Origin: Prevotella sp.
GTDB lineage: Bacteria > Bacteroidota > Bacteroidia > Bacteroidales > Bacteroidaceae
DNA length: 43,761 bases
Reading direction: 5' to 3'
NCBI GenBank assembly: GCA_024697645.1
Contig: JAILFH010000088.1
Span: forward strand, 1 to 43,761
Numbering within the stretch: position 1 is the first letter of the stretch; each line of letters starts with the position of its first letter. Both the position numbers and the translations under genes were made by a program. Below the pieces are notes generated by a model that was given only the letters and a program-made list of their open reading frames with translations, did no database searches and was not told the origin of the DNA. Shown piece after piece: positions 32,982 to 42,793 of this stretch.

Positions 32982-33755
32982 TTAAATTGCGGCAATAGAA
33001 TCGACAACAGCCTGACAGGTGTCGACGGCAGCAGCAGCGGCCTCTCCGCAGCAACCAGCAGCAGCGCCGCAAGCATTACAGAGTGAAGGGGCGCAGCCGA
33101 AAGCAAAGGCGAGTACAACCACGAGGAAGCCCAGCATGAGCAGTGTGGTGTAGATGAGGCCAATCATCTTCCAGCGTTTCTCCCAGATCTTGCCATTCCA
33201 TCCCAGTGTGTGCATTGCACTCCAGAAACCATGTGAAAGGTGGAACCAGAGGGCTACAATCCAGATAACATAGAGAACAACATAGACGGGATTCGAGAAT
33301 GTGCTCACAATCTTACCAAAACCATCAGCAGGAGCCGGGTCGTAATGGATAGAGGGGAACAACTCGGCAAACATCATGTTGTACCAGAAGTTGAACAGGT
33401 GCAGAATCAGACCAAGCAGGATGATGATACCCAGCACGAGCATATTCTGACTTGCCCATTCTACCTTCGCGGGCTTTTCCGTTACTGCATAGCGCTCTGC
33501 GCCACGAGCACGACGGTTTTGAGCCGTGAGGATGAAAGCGTAGACAATGTGAATAACCGCGAGCGCTGCCAGACCGAGCGTTGCCGCAACGGCATACCAG
33601 TTGGCTCCAAGCAATTCACAAATCATGTTGTAGGCCTCTCCAGAGAAGAGGGCAACGACGTTCATGCAGCAGTGGAACGTCAGAAACAGGACAAGCGCGA
33701 GACCGGTAACCGACATCACTACTTTCCTACCAATTGATGAATTGATTAACCACAT
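32982..33755 (-). CDS. frdC: Cytochrome b subunit of fumarate reductase, with a Cys-rich tail
   Basis: This is a 257-residue type-B membrane anchor with about five hydrophobic helices (for example VVMSVTGLALVLFLTFHCCMNVV, YAVAATLGLAALAVIHIVYAF, NMLVLGIIILLGLILHLFNFW and TTLLMLGFLVVVLAFAFG) and histidines suited to heme ligation. It anchors FrdAB and handles the quinone. The start is ATG 33755 (MWLINSSIGRK); an upstream in-frame Met is not family-like. The last 35 or so residues are odd: an alanine-rich tail with six cysteines (C-x4-C-x2-C-x5-CC-x10-C). It is the first gene of frdCAB with a consensus promoter about 125 bp upstream. Confidence 0.9.
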   Translation of the reverse strand: MWLINSSIGRKVVMSVTGLALVLFLTFHCCMNVVALFSGEAYNMICELLGANWYAVAATLGLAALAVIHIVYAFILTAQNRRARGAERYAVTEKPAKVEWASQNMLVLGIIILLGLILHLFNFWYNMMFAELFPSIHYDPAPADGFGKIVSTFSNPVYVVLYVIWIVALWFHLSHGFWSAMHTLGWNGKIWEKRWKMIGLIYTTLLMLGFLVVVLAFAFGCAPSLCNACGAAAGCCGEAAAAAVDTCQAVVDSIAAI

Positions 33756-33879
33756 AAATGATTGATTTTTGATGTTAATTATTGAATTTGTTAATTTTTC
33801 AGATATTCTCAGGATTCTATATCGACACAACGAAATTGCGGCCTAATCTCTTTTAGGTAGCAGTTCGTTCTTTGTGACT

Positions 33880-33911
33880 GCAAAAATACTATTTTTTAGT
33901 GATAAATCAAA
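33880..33911 (-). promoter_or_regulatory. Promoter of frdCAB
   Basis: On the minus strand TTTG (33911-33908), 19 bp, then TATTTTTGC (33888-33880) matches the consensus. The leader before frdC would be about 115-120 nt, long enough for post-transcriptional control. Confidence 0.7.
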
Positions 33912-33942
33912 CAAAAACTGATAAAAATTCCATTTTAATTTG

Positions 33943-33951
33943 TAATTTTGC
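33943..33951 (+). promoter_or_regulatory. -7 element (TAATTTTGC) of the NTPase-CYTH gene
   Basis: This is a plus-strand TAnnTTTGC match 55 bp before ATG 34006. A second candidate is TTTG (33947-33950), 21 bp, CAATTTTGC (33972-33980). Both are divergent from the frd promoter and lie close to it, so the two units may share regulatory DNA. Confidence 0.5.
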
Positions 33952-34005
33952 AGTGAATAATCCAAATTTATCAATTTTGCCGCCACGTAAGATGGCAAAT
34001 TGCGT

Positions 34006-35097
34006 ATGAAAGAAATCAAGAAAATCGTCCTCACAGGAGGACCTTGTGCCGGTAAGACTACCGCGCTGGTAAAGATTGTTGACTACTTTTCGAACTATGG
34101 TTACAAGGTGTTCACCATTCCTGAAGTGCCCACACTCTACAGTCAGGGCGGATGGAATTTCCTGACGCCAAATCGTAAACTTTATTATGAAGGTGAGCGT
34201 GCCATTCTCGAAACTCAGTTGGCGCTGGAGGATATGTTCATGCGAATGGCTGAGGTGTGCACGAAACCGACACTCATCGTATGCGATAGAGGCACACTTG
34301 ACATATCTGCCTACATGACGCCTGAGATGTGGGAAGAGATAACGGGTTTAGCAGGAACCGACTCGAATAAGTTGCGGGCTCGCTACGATGCCGTATTGCA
34401 TCTTGTCTCGGCGGCCGATGGTGCAGAAAAGTATTATACCACTGCAACGAATGCCACTCGTTATGAGCAGATGAACGAGGAAGGACTGCGCATTGCACGC
34501 GAATTGGATAAGAAGGTAGTGAATGCTTGGACGGGTCATCCTCATCTGAGAGTGATTAATAACAATGACGACTTCAACGCTAAACTGAATCGTGTCTTGA
34601 AGGAGATTGCCAACGTGCTTGGCTTACCGCAGCCCATCGAAGAGGAGCGTAAGTATATTGTTGAAATCACAGGCGAGATTCCCGAGTGTTCGGAAAGCGA
34701 AATCACGCAGACCTTCTTGGTTGCCGAACCTGGTGTTGAGATGCGCTTGCGCCGTCGTGGATGGAAAGGAAAGTTTGTGAACACGCTGAGCACGAAGAAG
34801 CGTCTTTCCGACACCGAGCAGATTGAAACTGAGCGGCAGGTTGACAATAATCTCTATGAGTCGCTTGTGAAGCAGGCCGATCCTTATCGCCACACGATTC
34901 ATAAGAAGCGCAAGAGTTTCATCTGGAAGGGTCAGTATTTCGAACTCGATACCTATCAGCAGCCCGTTGGTGACTTCACCATTCTCGAAACCAAGGGAAT
35001 GAAGTGTCATGCGGATGTGAAGTTCCCGCCTTTCCTTCGTGTTGTTGAAGACATCACTGGTAATACCGAATATTATAATTACAATCTTGCCCTTCGG
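34006..35097 (+). CDS. P-loop NTPase/kinase fused to a CYTH-like domain (TTD14-like)
   Basis: This 364-residue protein has an N-terminal AAA_28/NadR-type P-loop domain with KIVLTGGPCAGKTT (Walker A, residues 7-19), LIVCDRGTLDISAYM and DAVLHLVSAADGAEKYY. From about residue 205 to the end it has a CYTH/triphosphate-tunnel-like domain. Its strands are rich in charged residues (EERKYIVEI, VEMRLRRRGWKGKFVNTLSTKKR, IETERQVDN, FELDTYQQPVGDFTILETKG). This pairing is that of the TTD14 family, which also occurs in animals. CYTH domains bind triphosphates and the P-loop domain may bind GTP. Function in bacteria is unknown. ATG 34006 is used, preceded by an in-frame TTG. It is followed by a terminator and stands alone. 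Confidence 0.85.
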
Positions 35098-35188
35098 TAA
35101 GAAAAGGAAATCATCTGCTGGTAACGTCTTTAAGTCGGTTTTGGGCTTAAGATTGTGATTGCGACAGATGATAAAAAAGAACGAAATG

Positions 35189-35232
35189 GCAACGTGTTTA
35201 GATTTAGGAAATCAGCATGTTGCTATTTTTTT
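35189..35232 (+). terminator. Intrinsic terminator after the NTPase-CYTH gene
   Basis: GCAACGTG (35189-35196) pairs with CATGTTGC (35216-35223) with one G-U pair and is followed by seven Ts. It is about 90 bp after the stop. Confidence 0.75.
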
Positions 35233-35332
35233 GTTGTCTAATATTCTTTTAAATATCCATTCGCATAAGTATCTCATTTTCATGTAGTTGCAATTCCAGA
35301 AAGTAAATGTCAGACAAATGTCAGGTAATATT

Positions 35333-35366
35333 TTTGGGGTGAAGCAGGCAAAGGATTTATCTTTGC
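35333..35366 (+). promoter_or_regulatory. Promoter of the DUF2723 gene
   Basis: TTTG (35333-35336), 21 bp, then TATCTTTGC (35358-35366) is a full consensus match. It ends only 3 nt before the ATG at 35370, so either the mRNA is leaderless or the start is the next in-frame ATG at 35481. Confidence 0.65.
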
Positions 35367-35369
35367 GGC

Positions 35370-38300
35370 ATGAAACAAATCAATGTAGTAAGCGTCCGAA
35401 GGCGCAAGTGGAATGAATTCTTCAGAGGCGAAGAAGGCTTTTTCGGTGGTGAGAAAGGATTCCGTCGAATAGACAACATCATGGGTTGGCTGGTATTTCT
35501 GCTGGCAGCCTGGGTTTATGGAACCACAATAGAACCGACGGCATCTTTCTGGGATTGTCCGGAGTTTATTCTTTGTGGCTATAAACTGGAGGTAGGACAT
35601 CCACCAGGTGCACCTTTCTATATGATTGTAGCCAATGTGGCTTCGCAACTGGCAAGCGACCCTTCGCAAGTAGCACTGATGATTAATCTGCTCAATGCGT
35701 TGCTTTCGGCGGCAACCATTATGTTTCTTTATTGGACCATCACTCATCTTTTCAGGAAAATCTGTAAGGGGACAATTCTGTCGGTGCTTTGTGGATTAGT
35801 GGGCTCGATAATCTATTGTTTCAGCGATACGTTCTGGTTTTCGGCGGTAGAAGGCGAGGTCTATGCTTTCTCATCGCTGATGACGGCTGTAGTCTTTTGG
35901 TTAATTCTGAAATGGGAGGATCATGCCGATGAACCCCATAGCGACCGATACCTGGTACTCATTGCCTATTTGATTGGCCTGAGTATCGGGATTCATCTAC
36001 TTTGTCTGCTCTGTTTGCCTGCAGTAGTACTCGTCTGGTATTATCGTCGTCATCCTGATGCAGGACTATGGGGTTCGCTGAAGGCACTGCTGGTTTCGTT
36101 CGTCTTGTTGGGAGGTGTTCTCTATGGGGTTATTCCAGGTGTAGTGAAGGGTGCCGAATGGGCAGAAAAGTTGTTTGTTGGTGTGTTGGGATGGAAACAG
36201 AATTTGGGTGCGCTTATTTATGTTTTTCTTCTATTCTCCGCCATTTCATCGGGATTATGGTACACTTTTCAGCGAGGACTTCGCCTTTGGAACACTGCAC
36301 TTCTATGTCTGTTGGTTCTCCTTATAGGCTATGCGAGTTATGCCTTGATACTGATTCGTTCGTCGGCTAATCCACCAATGGATCAGAATTCACCCGACAA
36401 AGTACAGACCTTGGCAAGTTATCTGGCCCGAGACCAATATGGTCAGCGCCCACTTCTCTATGGACAAGCCTACACTTCGCAGCCCGAATACGAACCTGTT
36501 CCAGGAACAAACATGATGCGCATGAAGATTGAAGACGGCGAGTTTGTCTATGCGCAGAAGATGTTCTTCCCCCGAATGTGGGATTCGCAGAAAACCGACG
36601 TCTATGAAAACTGGATGGGAGGCATTGAAGGGCGAATGGTGCCTTATGATTATGGTGGGGAGATGATGCTGGTGAAAATGCCCACACAGTGGGAAAACCT
36701 GAAGTTCTTCCTTTCCTATCAGTGTAATTTCATGTATTGGCGCTATTTCATGTGGAATTTCTGTGGGCGGCAGAACGATATTCAGGGGCAGGGAGAAGTG
36801 GAACATGGGAATTGGATTACAGGTATTCCCTTTATCGATAATTTGCGTCTGGGTAATCAGGAGAAACTGCCCGGCGTGCTCAAACAAAACAAAGGATACA
36901 ACGTCTATTATGGATTGCCTTTCCTGCTGGGATTTATTGGTCTTCTCTGGCAAGGACTGAGGCGCGGCCATCGAGGCATTCAGCAGTTTTGGGTCGTGTT
37001 CACCCTTTTCTTTATGACGGGTCTTGCTATTGTTGTCTACCTGAATCAGAACCCGATGCAGGTGCGAGAGCGTGACTATTCCTATGCGGGTTCGTTCTAC
37101 GCTTATGCTATCTGGTGTGGACTTGGTGTTGCCGCGATTCATCAGCAGTTTAGTAAATGGTTTAGCGCGTTGCTGAAAAATCGCAAAAATAGGTTAGTAG
37201 TTCCGATGAAATGGGCGATTTTTGCATTTTTAATGATGCTTATTCCCCTGCAAATGGCCACACAAAACTGGGATGATCACGATCGTTCCCATCGATTTGC
37301 CTGTCGTGATTTCGGACAGAATTATCTGAATTCGTGTCAGCAGGAAGGCAATCCGATTCTCTTCTGTGATGGTGACAACGACACCTTCCCCTTGTGGTAT
37401 AATCAGGAAGTGGAAAATGTGCGCACCGACATCCGAGTGTGCAATCTGAACTATCTGCCAACGGATTGGTATATCGATCAGCAATGTCGCCCAAACGAAG
37501 ATGCGCCAGCTCTTCCGATTCCTTGGGCGAAAGAGGAATATCACGGTGAAGCGATGGAAGGAATCCTTATCAATGCAGAGGCCAGACAGCAAGTTCTTGA
37601 CTTCTATGCTCAGCATCCCGATGAGGCTCGGAAGCAATTTGGCGAAGAGCCTTTCGAACTGCACAACATCCTTAGATACTGGGTACGCAGCGAGGATCCT
37701 GACCTTCGGTTTATTCCAACTGACACCGTCTATCTGAATGTGGACAAACAGGCTGTGCGGGAAAGTGGAATGATGGCTCCCGACGGCCGCAGGGCTTCGG
37801 AACTGAGCGACGATGAGATTCCTGACCGCATGGTGATTCCGCTTAGTGGTCGTCGCGGATTGCACAAAGGTCAACTGGCCTTCCTCGAGGTTCTTGCCAA
37901 TTCGAATTGGCGACGCCCCGTCTATGTTTGCGTCTCTGTGCCCAGTTCGCAATATTTGGGACTCGACGAATACCTTGTCACAGAAGGCTTTGCAGCACGT
38001 TTTACGCCTTTCCCCCACGACAAGGAAAAGGAAGTTGTTGATACGGAGCGCACTTATCAGAACCTGATGACTCGTTTCCGTTTTGGCAACATAAATCGAC
38101 CAGGAATCTATCTCGACACCCCTACAATGCAGATGTGCAGTCGGGCTCGCATGACTTTTGCCCAGTTGGCCGTTTCGCTAAAGAATCCTGCTGACAGAGA
38201 AAAAGTGCTTCGGAAATGCGATTTGGAGATTCCCGAATACAATCTGCCGCTGACCTATGAGACAGGAGGTCATCTGCTTGCTCGGGCATGGGCGATGACA

Positions 38301-38534
38301 GACCAGAAGCAGATGGCTTTTCGCCACATTGATGCCGTCTGGAAAGATTCCATTCAGCATCTCGAATGGGTGAATTCTATGGATATTTCCCATCGAAATC
38401 GCTATCATCGTGAATATCAGCGGCATTGTGCTATTGTCTACTATCTGCTGCAACTTGCCCAGAATATTGACCCACAGCGCGCTGAGCAGATGAGGCTTCA
38501 GGCAGAGGGCGTAGTCAGGTGGCAACAAAATTGA
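35370..38534 (+). CDS. DUF2723 large membrane protein (glycosyltransferase-like)
   Basis: This 1054-residue protein belongs to DUF2723. The signature EPTASFWDCPEFILCGYKLEVGHPPGAP (about 55-82) follows the first transmembrane helix. About eight to ten more hydrophobic helices span 90-340 and 520-660, with soluble segments and a large C-terminal domain. The topology and the acidic loop after helix 1 resemble GT-C/protein O-mannosyltransferases, so glycosylation of exported proteins is a plausible role; it has not been shown here. The start at 35370 lies directly after the promoter; ATG 35481 would remove 37 residues but keep the first helix partly intact. A 23-bp piece at 37203-37225 recurs at 438-460. 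It is monocistronic. Confidence 0.85.
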   Translation: MKQINVVSVRRRKWNEFFRGEEGFFGGEKGFRRIDNIMGWLVFLLAAWVYGTTIEPTASFWDCPEFILCGYKLEVGHPPGAPFYMIVANVASQLASDPSQVALMINLLNALLSAATIMFLYWTITHLFRKICKGTILSVLCGLVGSIIYCFSDTFWFSAVEGEVYAFSSLMTAVVFWLILKWEDHADEPHSDRYLVLIAYLIGLSIGIHLLCLLCLPAVVLVWYYRRHPDAGLWGSLKALLVSFVLLGGVLYGVIPGVVKGAEWAEKLFVGVLGWKQNLGALIYVFLLFSAISSGLWYTFQRGLRLWNTALLCLLVLLIGYASYALILIRSSANPPMDQNSPDKVQTLASYLARDQYGQRPLLYGQAYTSQPEYEPVPGTNMMRMKIEDGEFVYAQKMFFPRMWDSQKTDVYENWMGGIEGRMVPYDYGGEMMLVKMPTQWENLKFFLSYQCNFMYWRYFMWNFCGRQNDIQGQGEVEHGNWITGIPFIDNLRLGNQEKLPGVLKQNKGYNVYYGLPFLLGFIGLLWQGLRRGHRGIQQFWVVFTLFFMTGLAIVVYLNQNPMQVRERDYSYAGSFYAYAIWCGLGVAAIHQQFSKWFSALLKNRKNRLVVPMKWAIFAFLMMLIPLQMATQNWDDHDRSHRFACRDFGQNYLNSCQQEGNPILFCDGDNDTFPLWYNQEVENVRTDIRVCNLNYLPTDWYIDQQCRPNEDAPALPIPWAKEEYHGEAMEGILINAEARQQVLDFYAQHPDEARKQFGEEPFELHNILRYWVRSEDPDLRFIPTDTVYLNVDKQAVRESGMMAPDGRRASELSDDEIPDRMVIPLSGRRGLHKGQLAFLEVLANSNWRRPVYVCVSVPSSQYLGLDEYLVTEGFAARFTPFPHDKEKEVVDTERTYQNLMTRFRFGNINRPGIYLDTPTMQMCSRARMTFAQLAVSLKNPADREKVLRKCDLEIPEYNLPLTYETGGHLLARAWAMTDQKQMAFRHIDAVWKDSIQHLEWVNSMDISHRNRYHREYQRHCAIVYYLLQLAQNIDPQRAEQMRLQAEGVVRWQQN

Positions 38535-38615
38535 TAACAAAACAAAATATAAAGAAAATATTCTTTATCCTGCAAGATTTTCGTCTCAATAATCGCTTAT
38601 TTAAAGAAAAAAGAC

Positions 38616-38624
38616 TAAATTTGC
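38616..38624 (+). promoter_or_regulatory. -7 element (TAAATTTGC) of the SpoIIE operon
   Basis: This is a full TAnnTTTGC match 32 bp before ATG 38656; the -33 is weak. A perfect 8-bp hairpin (ATAAAGAA/TTCTTTAT, 38549-38568) lies between it and the DUF2723 stop but lacks a T-tract. Confidence 0.6.
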
Positions 38625-38655
38625 GGTCGGAATTTACAAAAGTCGATCCCAAAGT

Positions 38656-40932
38656 ATGTCTACTAAAAAGAAAAAGAACTTTTTCAGCGACCTTTTAGAG
38701 CGCAGGGGTGGTTTGATAGCGATTCTATTAGCGATTGTGTTCATCGGTGCTACACTCGGTGTTTTCTATTATTATGCTCGAAAGGGAGTGAAAGAGGAGG
38801 TCGACTTGCGCGCTAAGAGTGAACTTCTGGAAACTTCGCTCAAAGTAGAGGGTATATTTGAGACCGTAGAGGTGGCATTGGATAATATGGCTTGGGTCAT
38901 TGAGGAAAGTATTGATGACCCCGACCATCTTTATGGCCTATTAGAGCCAGTAGTCATCAAGAACAAAAACATACTTGGAATCGCCGTAGGATATGTTGCT
39001 AATTATTTCCCAGAAAAGGGAAGGTGGTTTGAACCCTATGTTAGCAAAGATTCTTTGGGTACAATCAGCCGTAGGCAATTAGGTTCGGCTACGCATGACT
39101 ATCTGAACATGCAATGGTTCAAGGAGCCTGTAGAACAAGATTCTGCCCTTTGGAGTGAACCCTATTTTGACGAAGAAGGAGCCAAAGAACTTGTAGTTTC
39201 TTATACAGTTCCCCTTCGCAATAAGGGAGGAAAAGTCGTGGGCGTAATCATTGCAGACTTGTCGCTCGACTGGCTGAGCAAATTCATCAATGGATCTCAT
39301 CTTGATTCAGAGAATCTCATTGTTTCCAATACGGGAAGTATTATTCTTTGCCCCGTTGAAAGTCTGGTATTGAAGCATAATATCGTTGATTTAGGCAAGC
39401 GGAGCAAAGACACAGCCATTATGTCGTTGAACAACCGATTGCTTGCTGGTGAAACGGGTGAGACTGCCGTGAAGAATAAAGAGGGCGACATGGTCCATGT
39501 CTATTATTCGCCTGTGAACAAACGGGCAGGGTGGTCGATGGCTGTCATTCACAAGGACTACGAGATGTTTAAAAAGTTGCACAAACTGAGTCAGAATCTT
39601 GGATTGTTCTTGTTGTCGGGACTCATTTTGCTTCTGCTGATTCTCTGGCGAACAGCGCACCAAAGCAATAGTCTGCTGCGCATCAATGCCGAGAAGGAAC
39701 GCATCGGTAGCGAATTGCACATTGCCAATAGCATTCAGCAGTCGATGATTCCTAAGGATTTCCCGCCATTCCCTGACCGCGACGACATAGATGTGGTTGG
39801 ACTTTTGAAACCCGCCCGTGAAGTTGGTGGCGACTTGTTCGATTTCTACATTCGTGATGAGAAACTCTTCTTCTGCATTGCTGACGTTTCGGGTAAAGGT
39901 GTTCCCGCATCGCTTGTGATGGCGGTGACACGTACGGAGTTCAGGACTGTCACAGCCCATGAAGCCAGTGCCGTTCGTATTATGGAATTGATGAACGAGC
40001 AGATGTCGGCGATGAATAATTCGATGATGTTCGTAACCCTCTTCCTCGGTGTGCTCGACTTGCCAACCGGACGACTCCGCTATTGCAATGCTGGTCATAA
40101 TGCACCGCTCATTATTGGAGGAGCGAATGAAGACGGAGAAAGCATCGACAAGAACGAAAAATCCGTACAATTCCTGCCTGTGGTTTCTAACATTCCTTTG
40201 GGTTTAGTTGCCAATTTCAAGTTTGAAGGTCAGGAAATGGTTATTAATCCACAAACGAAAATTTTCCTCTATACCGATGGTCTCACGGAAGCCGAGGACA
40301 TCGACCACAAGCAGTTTGGCGAGAAGCGAATGGAAGCAGTGGCTCAAGCCTGGTATGAGGCAAGGGAAAAAGGAAATGCCGACACGCAGGGGCTTGTAAG
40401 TTCGATGAATTCGGCTGTTTCTAAGTTTGTCGGTGAAGCAGAACAAAGCGACGACCTGACCATTCTTGTGGTCGATTATACAAAGAAAGTCCGTGATGTG
40501 CGTCTAAAGCGGAGTCTCACTCTGCCCAACGACGTACAGACCATTCCGCAACTCAGTGAGTTTGTGGAAGGTGTGGCAGAAGAACTCGGTTTCGATATGG
40601 ACGAGACGATGAACCTGAACCTTGCAATGGAAGAGGCGGTGGTCAATGTGATGAACTATGCCTATCCGAAGGGAACGGAAGGAGACGTCCTGATTGATGC
40701 TGAGGCCAACGACCTTCGCCTGAAATTCACGATAACAGACTATGGAAGTCCCTTCGATCCTACAGCCAAGGAAGACGTCGATACGTCGCTTGCAGCAGAG
40801 GATCGCCCGATAGGCGGACTCGGTATCTACCTTGTCCGACAACTGATGGATTCAATGAACTATGAGCGTGTGGAAGGACGCAATGTTCTGACCCTGCGCA
40901 AACGACTTGAAAAGGAAGTAAAAGAATCATAA
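38656..40932 (+). CDS. Cache-SpoIIE phosphatase-HATPase fusion (partner-switch regulator)
   Basis: This 758-residue membrane protein has transmembrane helices at about 19-41 and 315-332. A periplasmic dCache-like sensor lies between them (about 42-300). A SpoIIE/RsbU-type PP2C phosphatase follows (about 370-607: VGGDLFDF, IADVSGKGVPASL, YTDGLTEAED, SDDLTILVVDYT). A C-terminal RsbW-type GHKL ATPase comes last (about 625-750: EEAVVNVMNYAYP N-box, TITDYGSPFDP, RPIGGLGIYLVRQL). PP2C domains of this kind dephosphorylate STAS anti-anti-sigma factors, while RsbW-type domains phosphorylate them, so both activities may sit in one polypeptide. The STAS protein encoded two genes downstream is the obvious substrate. 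The ligand of the Cache domain is unknown. Confidence 0.9.
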   Translation: MSTKKKKNFFSDLLERRGGLIAILLAIVFIGATLGVFYYYARKGVKEEVDLRAKSELLETSLKVEGIFETVEVALDNMAWVIEESIDDPDHLYGLLEPVVIKNKNILGIAVGYVANYFPEKGRWFEPYVSKDSLGTISRRQLGSATHDYLNMQWFKEPVEQDSALWSEPYFDEEGAKELVVSYTVPLRNKGGKVVGVIIADLSLDWLSKFINGSHLDSENLIVSNTGSIILCPVESLVLKHNIVDLGKRSKDTAIMSLNNRLLAGETGETAVKNKEGDMVHVYYSPVNKRAGWSMAVIHKDYEMFKKLHKLSQNLGLFLLSGLILLLLILWRTAHQSNSLLRINAEKERIGSELHIANSIQQSMIPKDFPPFPDRDDIDVVGLLKPAREVGGDLFDFYIRDEKLFFCIADVSGKGVPASLVMAVTRTEFRTVTAHEASAVRIMELMNEQMSAMNNSMMFVTLFLGVLDLPTGRLRYCNAGHNAPLIIGGANEDGESIDKNEKSVQFLPVVSNIPLGLVANFKFEGQEMVINPQTKIFLYTDGLTEAEDIDHKQFGEKRMEAVAQAWYEAREKGNADTQGLVSSMNSAVSKFVGEAEQSDDLTILVVDYTKKVRDVRLKRSLTLPNDVQTIPQLSEFVEGVAEELGFDMDETMNLNLAMEEAVVNVMNYAYPKGTEGDVLIDAEANDLRLKFTITDYGSPFDPTAKEDVDTSLAAEDRPIGGLGIYLVRQLMDSMNYERVEGRNVLTLRKRLEKEVKES

Positions 40933-40942
40933 ACCGAATAGA

Positions 40943-42733
40943 ATGGAGCAATTCGTATTTCTCGGAATAGGCCTGCCCGCTTGGATTACCATTGCGTCGC
41001 TTGTTGCCATCATGGTGGCACTTGCGCGAACGCATGCTCCACTTGAGGTGGTCTATCTCGGAGCCGTCACCGTGCTTTTGGTCACAGGTGTGGTCGATGA
41101 GGAAGAAGCGATGGGAGGCTTTGCTTCTGAGCCTGTCATTGTGCATGCAGCATTCTTTGTTGTCATTGCGGGACTTATTCAGACGGGTGTGCTCTATTGG
41201 CTTTCGAAGAACGTGTTGGGAAGGCCTGGAAACTATCGTCTCTCCATCATTCGTTTGGTTGTTCCCGTCAGTGTCTTGGCGGCTTTCCTGAATGGAACGA
41301 ACACCGTTGCGATGTTCATTGATACGGTGAAGATTTGGGCACGAACCCTTAACATGAATCCCTCGCGATTACTGTTGCCAATGAGTTATGCTGCCTCGTT
41401 TGGCGGAATGTGTACGCTGCTGGGTAATACCTCCAACCTTGTGATTTCTGGTTTGTATTTGGAGAAAACTGGAAATTCACTTCACATTTTTGCGCCGTTA
41501 TTGCCTGGTTTGATTCTGACGGTAGTTGGTACGTTCCTGGTGGTGATTCTTCGAAATTTTATTCCAAAACGTGAATCATCAGAGCAGTCGTTTGAAACCA
41601 CAAGCGACTATACGGTTGAATTGCTTGTCCCTACTGAAAATCAAGCCGTAGGAAAAACGGTTCAGGAAGCAGGTCTGAAGCAGGTCAATGGAGGATCGCT
41701 TATCGAAATCGTCCGATTTGATAAGGAAATCATCATGCCTGTTCCCGATGATGAGTTCGTCCTTGGTGGCGACCGCCTTATCTATGCAGGTCAGATTAAT
41801 GAGATTTTGCAGTTGAAAAAGTCGCATGGGCTTGTTGCTGCCGACCATCACGTCTATGATATCAGCGAGATTGGGTCAGACCGTAAGTTGCGTACGGCTT
41901 ATGTCACGTTTGGAAGCGACCTTATTGGTACGTCGATGAGCACCAACGATTTCGAACATCAGAATGATATGGCTCTGGTTGCAGTTGCCCGACAGGGAAA
42001 GCGAGTGGAGGGGCAGCCACGAGAGGTTCGTCTGCAGGCAGGCGACACGCTGCTTCTGGAATGTCCCCCAAAGAGTGTCGACCAACTCGAGAAAGTCAAC
42101 CGACGCAATCTGCAGTTCTTCGATTCGCATTTCGTGCCGCAACTCAGCAAGCGTACCATCACTGCAGCCCTCATTCTGGTGCTCATGTTTGTCATCTCGT
42201 CGTTCCACATTATGCCTCTTATGGCCTCTACGATGCTGGCTTCAGGCGCTATGTTGCTCACAAAATGCTGCCGTATGGACCGTATCGTGAAGTATATCGA
42301 GTGGGATCTTCTGCTCGTTCTTGGTTCTACGGTTGTTCTCTCTACCGCCTTTAGCAATACGGGTATTGCCAGTGCTATTGCCGATGGCGCGCTCCAACTG
42401 TTTGGCACCAATCCCTATGTGGTCATGTGTGTGACGTGTTTCCTGGCTTCTCTGGTCACTCAGTTTGTCACTGATGTGGGTTGTGCGGCTATTTTCTTCC
42501 CAATTGTCTGGCACCAGGCCATGATTCTGGGATGTAATCCCATGCCGTTTGTGATGTCGCTCATGCTTTCAGTCACATTCAGTTATTCCACGCCCATTGG
42601 TTCCACCAACAACATGCTCATCTTCGGTCCGGGCAGTTTCCGTGTTGGCGACTTTGCCCGTCTGGGTATTGTGCTCCATCTGGTACTCTTCGTGCTGATG
42701 ATGGTGGTAGTCAATCTGATTTATCCGATTTAA
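40943..42733 (+). CDS. SLC13/DASS-family permease with two RCK_C domains
   Basis: This 596-residue transporter has N-terminal helices (1-210) including the repeat motif MCTLLGNTSNLVISG. Two cytosolic RCK_C (TrkA_C) domains follow (about 220-305 and 310-395: ELLVPTENQAVGKTVQEAGL, VPDDEFVLGGDRLIYAGQ, EVRLQAGDTLLLECP). C-terminal helices carry the second motif YSTPIGSTNNMLIFGPGSF. Substrate may be a di- or tricarboxylate, sulfate or another anion; the RCK domains probably gate it by a nucleotide or ion. It lies 10 bp after the SpoIIE fusion and 60 bp before the STAS gene. That context suggests the switch senses or controls transport, which is inference. Confidence 0.88.
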   Translation: MEQFVFLGIGLPAWITIASLVAIMVALARTHAPLEVVYLGAVTVLLVTGVVDEEEAMGGFASEPVIVHAAFFVVIAGLIQTGVLYWLSKNVLGRPGNYRLSIIRLVVPVSVLAAFLNGTNTVAMFIDTVKIWARTLNMNPSRLLLPMSYAASFGGMCTLLGNTSNLVISGLYLEKTGNSLHIFAPLLPGLILTVVGTFLVVILRNFIPKRESSEQSFETTSDYTVELLVPTENQAVGKTVQEAGLKQVNGGSLIEIVRFDKEIIMPVPDDEFVLGGDRLIYAGQINEILQLKKSHGLVAADHHVYDISEIGSDRKLRTAYVTFGSDLIGTSMSTNDFEHQNDMALVAVARQGKRVEGQPREVRLQAGDTLLLECPPKSVDQLEKVNRRNLQFFDSHFVPQLSKRTITAALILVLMFVISSFHIMPLMASTMLASGAMLLTKCCRMDRIVKYIEWDLLLVLGSTVVLSTAFSNTGIASAIADGALQLFGTNPYVVMCVTCFLASLVTQFVTDVGCAAIFFPIVWHQAMILGCNPMPFVMSLMLSVTFSYSTPIGSTNNMLIFGPGSFRVGDFARLGIVLHLVLFVLMMVVVNLIYPI

Positions 42734-42793
42734 TGTGTTCAAAAAGACTAATATACTAACAACAAAATTGAAATTTTAATTACCAATAAAGCA

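Noticed and set aside
38549..38568. Intrinsic terminator after the DUF2723 gene
   Set aside because: The 8-bp hairpin is perfect but AT-rich and not followed by a T-tract, so termination is doubtful.
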